DNA of 5,645 nt, taken from Thermoguttaceae bacterium (GTDB lineage Bacteria; Planctomycetota; Planctomycetia; Pirellulales; Thermoguttaceae). Under the pieces are notes generated by a model. The model searched no databases. It was given only the letters and a program-made list of their open reading frames with translations, and had not been told where the DNA came from. Location of the stretch: assembly GCA_028695865.1 (NCBI GenBank), contig JAQVID010000262.1, positions 1-5,645 on the forward strand, given 5' to 3'. A program made the translations under genes and the position numbers. This document shows, piece after piece, positions 1-5,645 of this stretch. Positions within the stretch are counted from its first letter, which is position 1, and every line of letters begins with the position of its first letter.

Positions 1-102
1 AGCATAAACTTTTTGAAGGACATAAGCCGAAGAGTCCGGTTCACTCAAGCGATGGAACAAAAAGCCTTCCTGCATGGGCGTCAGAGGATAAATGCGCCGA
101 AT
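1..102 (-). other. Condensation domain C', N-terminal 34 residues, probably D-donor (DCL) type
   Basis: The frame ends in IRRIYPLTPMQEGFLFHRL, the C1 motif of a condensation domain. The YPLTPMQEGxLFH form is typical of condensation domains placed after an epimerase, which accept a D-ended chain and join it to the next L residue. This agrees with the active E domain just upstream. The HHxxxDG motif and the rest of the domain lie beyond the left edge, so activity and the next substrate cannot be read. Confidence 0.9.
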
Positions 103-3100
103 CGTCGCATTTCTTCGGGCAAACGTTTCCACAACCCGGTTATATTCTTCATCGTTCCACTGAAGTTCGCCCAAATCGGACGCCGTTGGTTCCGGAACAC
201 TCACACCAAGACAATGGTTGCGGGTTTCGGTCAGTTCCTTGATCAAGGTACATAAGAACGTTTCACAATCCTTCTTCGCGTGTACATTCGTATCGTACGC
301 CAAACGAAAGGCCAATGCTCCTTCGCGAACATGACACACCAAACCAAGCGGAGGTCCAAAGCGATTACCATCGGCCATTGCGTTGCCCTGCGGCAGATCG
401 TGGTTCATACGGAAGAATCGGTCCGCACCCCCTTCATCCAATTGCCCCAAATAATTAAACGAAAGATCGACCGCAACATCACGTTTGAGAGCTGCCGTAC
501 CTATGTATTGCAGAATACCATAACCAACGCCGTGATTGGGTACTCGACGCAACGTCTCTTTAACGCCGCGAATGCTTGCCCGCGTGTTATTGACGTCAAT
601 GTCAAATACAACAGGCCACGCCGAGGTGAACCAGCCAACAGTACGATCAATCGACAATTCAGTACCAATGTCTTCCCGACCGTGACCCTCCATCTGCATA
701 CTGACTTGTGATTTGCCAAATACTTTCGCAAAAGCCTGGCACACGGCAGAGCACAAAAGATCGTTCGGCCCCGTCGAATAGGCAACGGAGGCCGGGCCGA
801 GCAAGTCGCTTGTCGTTTGCTGCTCCAGCGATGTTTCCAAAAAACGAAAAACGCCCTTGGAGCGACATTTTTGGTCGCCGGAAGCCAATGATTCCTGAAC
901 TCGCGTCCAATATGGTAATTCCGCGGCAAGCGATTCGCTGTCCCGATACCGTTCCACCGCCTGACTCCACGATTTGAACGAAGCTGTTTTCGGCGGAAGC
1001 GTTATTCGATTACCCGAGACACTCTGGCTGTATGCCGTCTGCAAGTCGTCGGTCAAGATTCGCCATGATACGCCGTCCACAACGAAATGATGTATGACCA
1101 GAAGCAAATAATCTTTGTCCGGCGTCCGGAACAAAACAGACGCAACGAGTGGACCTTTCGAAAGAGAAAGACTTCGCTGTGCCTGACCGGCCTTTCGCGA
1201 CATATCCCCGTGCCATTTGACTGCCTTGGTCAAATCGCAAACCGAAAACGTTCGCAGCTTCGCGGAATGAACCGGTATAATTTTCTGAACCCCGTCAATC
1301 AGGCGAACACGCAACATGTCGTGATGCGCAATCAACGCGTCGAGCGATTGACACAAGGCCCCTTCGTCAATACGACCGGCGCACTCCAGCAGTATCGACT
1401 GGTTAAAATGATCCGGATTCCGCATGCCAAGATCGCCAAAATACCGCTGTACATACGTCAGCGGCACGATTCCTTCGACCGGTCGGTCGTCGCTTGTCTC
1501 AACCGAATCAATACGGCAAGTCTCCCGGGCAATTTCACGAGCCGTTTTGAATTGCATGATCACGGCGACATTGGTCCGAAAGCCCAGTTGCCGCAGACGC
1601 GAAACGGCGCGAATCGCTTTGATCGAATCGCCTCCCAACGCAAAGAAGCCATCGTCAATTCCCACTTGCCCGACACGCAAAATTTCTGAAAACACTTGAA
1701 CCAGAGCCGACTGTTCCGCTGTTTGCGGTTCCACATAAACGCGGGATGCCCATGCCTGCGGAGCCGGTAACGCCTTGTGATCGATCTTGCCGCCCGGGGT
1801 CAATGGGAACGCGTCGAGACGGATAAAAACAGAGGGGACCATGTACTCCGTCAATCGCCTCGCCAAAAAATCTCGCAGTCGCTCTTCTTGTATCTCACTT
1901 GTCGATTTGTAATAGGCACAGAGTACCACGGACGCGCCGACCGTCTTGAGCGCAACCGCAACAGATGTCACGCCGGGAAACTCTCCTATGACCGTTTCGA
2001 TTTCGCCCGGCTCAATTCGAAATCCCCGCAACTTGATCTGATTGTCCGCCCGGCCCAAATATTCCAACTCTCCGTCGTCATTCCAGCGAACAAGATCGCC
2101 CGTGCGGTACATCAGCTTGTCGTCTTCTCCTTCAGCCAAAGGATTGACGACGAATCGCTCTGCCGTTAACTCCGGACGTCGCCAATACCCATTGGCCAAT
2201 TGACGACCGGCAAGACACAACTGACCATAAACTCCTCGCGGAAGCAATGCGCCCCGGGAGGACAACACATAACACGAACACCCGCGAACAGGGCGACCAA
2301 TTGGAATTCCATGCCGATCCGCACCGCGATTGACTACATGCCATGCGCAGCACACAGTAAATTCCGTCGGACCATAAACATTAAGGACTTCCACATTGCA
2401 TGAACCGGGCAAAACAAATTTTTCACCGCCAAGGCGAACATATCGCATGGTCAAATTGGAATGGGCAAGCAGAGTCGTTCCCATTTGCGCCGGAAACGAC
2501 CCGGCTGTGATTTTTTCCGCGTTAAGCCAATCGGTCAATGCCTCGACATCCCGGCGTATTCGCTCCGGAACAATATACGATGTCGCGCCGAAAAACAACG
2601 GGCCAAGCAAATCGTCAATCGACGCATCGAAACTGAAACTCGGATAACAGCAAAATCGCTCGCCCGGTTTTGGTTCAAATCGCGTGCCTTGCCACGACGA
2701 CAAATAGGCGACAAGCGAACGGATCGAAACAACAACGCCCTTGGGGTGTCCTGTTGACCCCGATGTGTAGATCATATACGCCGGGTCGCTTACCTTGATA
2801 CATGGACGCCCGCCTGAAGACGTTTTATCATTAAGATGTTTTACAACCGGCTGTGCCTGGTCTGTTTCGTTACCGTGTGCCGGATCGTCAACAAATACGA
2901 CTTTTGATTCATCGAAACTGTTTCCGAATTGCTTCTGTTCGTACAGCCGCCGTGTCGTCAACAGCACTTGGGCTTCGCTGTCTTGCAACATATAGAGCAA
3001 ACGCTCGTTCGGATACGCGACATCAAGCGGAATATAGGCCCCGCCCGCCTTGAATATCCCAAGAACACCAATAATAAAACTAATCGAACGTTCGAACATG

Positions 3101-5645
3101 ACACACACGAACGTCCCGGGCAACACGCCTTTTTCACACAGTTTTTCGGCAAGTGTTTCGCTCCTTGCGTCCAACTGAACATAGGTCAGTTGGCCGTCTC
3201 CCGCGACAACGGCGATTTCGTCCGGTTTAAGCAAGACATGTTTCGCGAAGACTTCCATAAACGTTTTACTTGTGTTCGCAAAGCGTTGTAATGAACGGGA
3301 GCAAGTCGCGTCAACTTTATCTCCTCCGCAAGCAAGACGCAATAAATCCTTGCGTTCCGACGAAGAAACAATGTTAATCAGGTCGCCGTCCACATCGCGG
3401 GATTCTTTCTGTATGGCCGTGCCGACGAATTGACATAATGCATCCAGAAAAATTTTGGCATCGCGTTCCGAATAAAGCGACGCATCGTACTCCGTCGTTA
3501 CCTGATACCAATCACCACACGGAACGATTTCCACCGAAAACGGAAACTTCGGGTCCGAAGAATCAAAGTCGATTCGCTCTCCCGGCTTCCCGTCAAGTAC
3601 GACCGTCCGGCCAAAACGCTCTTGCCAAATAAAGGCAATCTGCGGCGACAAGCCAAATTCCGATACCAACCGCGAATAAGGATACAAATCGTAATCCAAA
3701 GTTTCCAATAATTGCCGCTGGAGTGTTTCCGCGTGTTCAAGTAAAGTTCCACTTTCACGCGACAAGACAATCGGAAGCGTCTTGACAAACATGCCAATGG
3801 TCGATTCCAGCTCGCGATGTGTTCGACCACTTGAGACCGTTACGAACTGAACGACATCCTCCGAACACAAACGGCGCAAGACAAAACCGACCGACGTCAT
3901 GAACAGCGAATTTTCCGTCAGCGCATGCTCGCGACAAAAGCGAACGACCTCACCGCGGGCAAGTGTGCGCTCGGCTCGACCGATTCCCGAAATACCGTCG
4001 CCAGACGTAAAGGACGGGAACTCCGTCGACGATACTCCTTCGAGTAAACCGGTGAAATATTGGCAAGACGCGTCGATATAAGTCTGATCTGCCTGATTGG
4101 CTTCGTAAAGCGACTCGTCAAAAGCGGTAAACCGCTCTTGCTCAATTGACTGCCCGGCAAAACAGCGGCTCAATTCTTCCCAAAATATATCCGCTGATAC
4201 TCCGTCAAACGCTATGTGATGAACATCGACAAACAAACTTGTTCCACGCGGCGAAAGGCATATCGTTACCCGATACAGCAGGTCCGTTTCCAAATCAAAA
4301 GGACGTATGCGACTTTGAAAGAAAGCATAACCAGGGTCTTTTTGCAATCGAACGACCTCAATTTCACACGGCTCATCGTCCCGCCGAATCCACAGCGGAC
4401 GACCTTGTGCATCAAGCGAGATTCCCGCCTTGAGTATCGGGTGCGCGTCGATCACTCTTTCAAGGACGGCACGCAACCGATCCGGATCGACCGCCGCAAA
4501 ACGATAACACTCCGGATGATTGTACTGTGTGCTCTTGGGACGCAGACGCCACTGGACATAAAGTCCTTCCTGATTCGAGGCAAGTTGATACTGCTTTTGC
4601 TTCTGATAAGGACCATGGTCAGCCAGTTCACCTTCGGTAAGTCGGGCAAGCTCTCGTATGGTCGAATGACGCAAAATATCACGCGTGGAAATCGGCCAAT
4701 CCAGACGCTTTTGAATTTGCGTCGCCAAACGAATGGCCGTCATCGATGTTAAACCGATCGACATGAGATTGGTCGTCACGCCAAAAGAGGTCCCCCCAAA
4801 AACTTCCATCGTCAAGTCCAGCAGCTTCTGTTCCCGAGACGAGGCAGGAACAACTATAACCGCCGTTTGCAATCGCGGTTCCGGAAGCGAGTTGCGATCT
4901 ATCTTGCCGTTGGGCGTCAAAGGCATTTGCACCAAACGCGTGTACACGGTCGGCACCATGTATTCCGTGAGTCCGGCCGACAAAAAACTTCCCAAATCCG
5001 TCTCGTCAATAACGCGATCCGAAACATAATAGGCACACAGATGTTGCGTTGATCCAAGCTCACGAACGACCACAACGCATGATCGCACCTGCGGATATTT
5101 CGCAAGAACACATTCGATTTCTCCAAGCTCAATTCGAATGCCCCGAAGCTTGACCTGATGATCGATTCGACCCAAACATTCCAGTTCGCCGTCTTCATTC
5201 CAGCGCGCAAGGTCGCCCGTGCGATACATTGTAATGTCATCGCCGCCGTCACTCCACGGATTAACGACAAATTTCTCCGCGGTAAGGTCCGCCCGATTCC
5301 AATATTCCCGCGCAATTTGACGACCTGCGAAACACAATTCCCCCACCGCGCCTCGCGGGACAAGCCGCCCCACGCGACTGACGATAAACGCCCGCGCGTT
5401 CGGGACCGGTCGACCGATCGGAATCACTGCCGTGTCTTTCGCCTGATCAACAACATGAAATGTCGCGTTCACCGTAAACTCGGTTGGCCCGTAACCGTTG
5501 ATCAGTTGCGTTTGACATTTGCGAATCGGCTTCATCGTCTCGCCGCCAAAAATCGTAAAACGAAGCGGCGGAGCATACTGCTCGAACAGTTCCATTCCCA
5601 ATTGTGTCGGAAATTTCGCCGCCGTGATTCCATGCTCTTGAATAT
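1..5645 (-). CDS. Multimodular non-ribosomal peptide synthetase, internal fragment (A-T-C-A-T-E-C), open at both ends
   Basis: This is a cytoplasmic megasynthase that builds a peptide by the thiotemplate mechanism. Reading minus-strand codons from 5643 to 1 gives 1881 codons with no stop, which is too long to be chance. The domain order is partial A1 (residues 1-256), T1 (about 265-341, Ser300), C (about 352-761, HHIAFDG at 475-481), A2 (about 795-1295), T2 (about 1305-1374, Ser1340), E (about 1390-1807, HHFVVDG at 1518-1524) and the start of C' (1848-1881). Residue numbers count from the window's right edge, not from the protein's true start. The presence of half an A domain at the start and only 34 residues of C' at the end means the protein continues on both sides. 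No thioesterase, reductase or docking domain is visible, so neither chain initiation nor release is encoded here. The exact peptide product is unknown and I give no gene symbol. The NRPS identification is certain. Confidence 0.98.
103..222 (-). other. E-to-C' interdomain linker
   Basis: About 40 residues join the end of the epimerase to the next condensation domain. The segment is hydrophilic and acidic in its first part (SDLGELQWNDEEYNRVVETF) and then basic (ARRN, IRR) just before the C1 motif. It has no stop codon, no ribosome binding site with a following start, and no clear sign of a terminal communication helix. It is therefore a linker inside one protein rather than a gene junction. The exact domain edges are judged by eye. 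Confidence 0.75.
223..1476 (-). other. Epimerization domain, predicted active
   Basis: The domain inverts the alpha carbon of the C-terminal residue on T2, giving an L/D mixture from which the next C domain picks D. It is about 418 residues long. The whole E signature set is visible: E1 VPLTYVQRYF (from about 1467), PDHFNQSILL (near 1400), E2 HHFVVDGVSWR (HHFVVDG at 1072-1092, second His 1087-1089, Asp 1075-1077), LPPKTASFKSW, E3 NDLLCSAV, E4 EGHGRE (673-690) with the key Glu at 688-690, E5 RTVGWFTSAWPV (610-645), E6 PNHGVGYG (517-540) and E7 FNYLGQ (442-459). EGHGRE and RTVGWFT are specific to E domains and rule out an ordinary condensation domain. The domain is followed in the same frame by more protein, not by a terminal docking segment, so it acts within the chain. 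Confidence 0.97.
1522..1731 (-). other. Peptidyl carrier domain T2 (pre-epimerase type)
   Basis: This is a canonical carrier with phosphopantetheine Ser at codon 1624-1626 (residue 1340) in DDGFFALGGDSIKAIRAVSR. The GGDS form of the loop, with Asp before Ser, is the form known for carriers that feed an epimerization domain, while carriers before condensation domains more often have GGHS. That agrees with the E domain starting some 15 residues after the carrier. The carrier receives the residue activated by A2 and holds the chain during condensation and epimerization. It clearly differs from T1 in the same protein, which has IGLTS. Confidence 0.96.
1759..3261 (-). other. Adenylation domain A2, complete
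   Basis: The domain activates and loads the second residue of the window on T2. It is about 501 residues long, normal for the family. Motifs in order are A1 LTYVQL (near 3187), A2 FKAGGAYIPLD (3022-3054), A3 YTSGSTGHPKG (2737-2769), A4 FDAS (2620-2631), A5 NVYGPTE (2362-2382), A7 YRTGDL (2092-2109), A8 (1996-2055), A9 LTEYMVP (1834-1854) and A10 with Lys at 1786-1788. Aligned by eye to GrsA, the ten specificity residues read D A D S R G V V C K. Asp235 fits a normal alpha-amino acid. I recall no exact match. The nearest I remember is a lysine code from bacitracin synthetase (DAESIGSVCK), so a basic residue is a weak guess. Small departures are GQL for GEL, LANGYW for LARGYW, RIEPGEIE for RIELGEIE, and PGGKID for NGKID. 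None removes a catalytic residue. Confidence 0.96.
3361..4590 (-). other. Condensation domain, probably L-donor (LCL) type
   Basis: The domain forms the peptide bond between the chain on T1 and the aminoacyl group on T2. It is complete at about 410 residues. It opens with YQLASNQEGLYVQW, a divergent form of the C1 motif, and continues with DAHPILKAGI (4420-4449) in the C2 position. The active-site motif HHIAFDG lies at 4201-4221, with the second, catalytic His at 4216-4218. GMFVKTLPI (C5, from 3795 leftward) and LDYDLYPYSRLV (C6 region) follow. No E domain precedes it, so its donor should be an L residue. The N-terminal signature is unlike the LTPMQEG type seen in the condensation domain after the epimerase, which supports a different subtype. 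All residues expected for catalysis are present. Confidence 0.94.
4621..4851 (-). other. Peptidyl carrier (thiolation) domain T1
   Basis: The carrier holds the growing chain as a thioester on a phosphopantetheine arm. The predicted attachment Ser is codon 4744-4746 (residue 300), in NLMSIGLTSM followed by TAIRLATQI, at the expected place about 44 residues after the A10 lysine. The usual LGG(H/D)S loop is replaced by IGLTS, with no glycine pair. The helix after the serine (TAIRLATQIQKRL) and the later helices (ISTRDILRHSTIRELARL) look like a normal carrier fold. It sits between A1 and a condensation domain with a linker of only about 10 residues, so it acts as upstream donor for that C domain. 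Carriers with this variant loop are known to me in other NRPSs, so I expect it to work. Confidence 0.93.
4876..5645 (-). other. Adenylation domain A1, C-terminal half (motifs A5-A10)
   Basis: The domain activates an amino acid as its aminoacyl-AMP and loads it on T1. The window begins after motif A4, so about half is missing. Visible motifs are FGGE (5539-5550), A5 NGYGPTE (5479-5499), A7 YRTGDLARW, A8 GRIDHQVKLRG followed by RIELGEIE, A9 LTEYMVP and A10 LTPNGKIDR with the catalytic Lys at 4903-4905. By alignment from memory to GrsA numbering, the visible specificity residues are 278 Lys (5614-5616), 299 Ile, 301 Gly, 322 Gly, 330 Val, 331 Asn and 517 Lys. Positions 235, 236 and 239 are outside the window. 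Lys278 is typical of Asp/Asn codes of the DLTK type, so an acidic or amide residue is a weak guess. Motif A6 departs from the usual ARGY, reading GRQIAREYW. No epimerase follows T1, so this residue is expected to stay L. Confidence 0.95.

Noticed and set aside
1..240. Possible end of one NRPS protein after the E domain and start of another, as in many tyrocidine-type systems
   Set aside because: The frame stays open through the linker into the C1 motif, with no stop codon and no ribosome binding site plus start codon.
280..711. Plus-strand open frame of 143 codons
   Set aside because: It is antisense to E motifs E4-E7 and shows no protein features of its own.
223..1476. The domain could be an ordinary condensation domain, since it has HHxxxDG
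   Set aside because: EGHGRE, RTVGWFTSAWPV, PNHGVGYG and FNYLGQ are specific to epimerization domains.
1087..1689. Plus-strand open frame of 200 codons, the longest start-to-stop frame in the window
   Set aside because: It is antisense to T2 and the E domain (GGDS and HHFVVDG lie on the other strand). The translation has low complexity, is rich in Arg and Gln, and resembles no family.
4216..4752. Plus-strand open frame of 178 codons
   Set aside because: It lies fully antisense to T1 and the N-terminal part of the condensation domain, whose motifs (IGLTSM, HHIAFDG) are unmistakable. Its product shows no recognisable domain.
4917..5363. Minus-strand open frame of 148 codons in another frame
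   Set aside because: It is out of frame with the A1 motifs A6-A9, which read cleanly in the NRPS frame through the same bases.
1759..5645. Long-range DNA repeat between A1 and A2 (for example around 5090-5230 and 1985-2110)
   Set aside because: The similarity follows conserved A-domain motifs at protein level, and the nucleotide identity is patchy. It reflects homologous domains rather than a recent duplication or mobile element.

Overview
The whole window lies inside one very large minus-strand gene for a multimodular non-ribosomal peptide synthetase (NRPS). In the minus frame whose codons begin at positions divisible by 3 (5643 down to 1), I translated all 1881 codons and found no stop. 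The gene runs off both edges, so no start codon, stop codon, promoter, terminator or intergenic DNA is visible. All plus-strand open frames, and the other minus-strand ones, are shadows of this gene.

Layout in the direction of transcription (right to left): the C-terminal half of an adenylation domain (A1, 5645-4876), a carrier protein (T1, 4851-4621), a condensation domain (C, 4590-3361), a complete adenylation domain (A2, 3261-1759), a second carrier (T2, 1731-1522), an epimerization domain (E, 1476-223), a linker, and the first 34 residues of another condensation domain (C', 102-1). In module terms this is ...A-T / C-A-T-E / C...

How it works together: A1 loads an amino acid on T1. C joins the T1-bound upstream chain to the residue that A2 loads on T2. 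E inverts the alpha carbon of that newly added residue. C' passes the D-ended chain to the next module on the same polypeptide. The motifs expected for activity are present in all domains that are complete here, so this part of the line looks functional. The predicted product fragment is ...-L-X1-D-X2-X3.... X1 has a partial code with Lys278, resembling Asp/Asn pockets. X2 has an unmatched code (D A D S R G V V C K) with acidic residue 239. Both substrate assignments are tentative.

The organism is probably bacterial, because this is a long uninterrupted modular NRPS with bacterial-style core motifs. Base composition is roughly balanced. The unusual T1 and C signatures (IGLTSM; LASNQEGLYVQW) remind me of NRPSs from anaerobic gut or rumen microbes, but that is only an impression from memory and I do not assign a phylum. 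I see no RNA gene, mobile element, CRISPR array or second gene.
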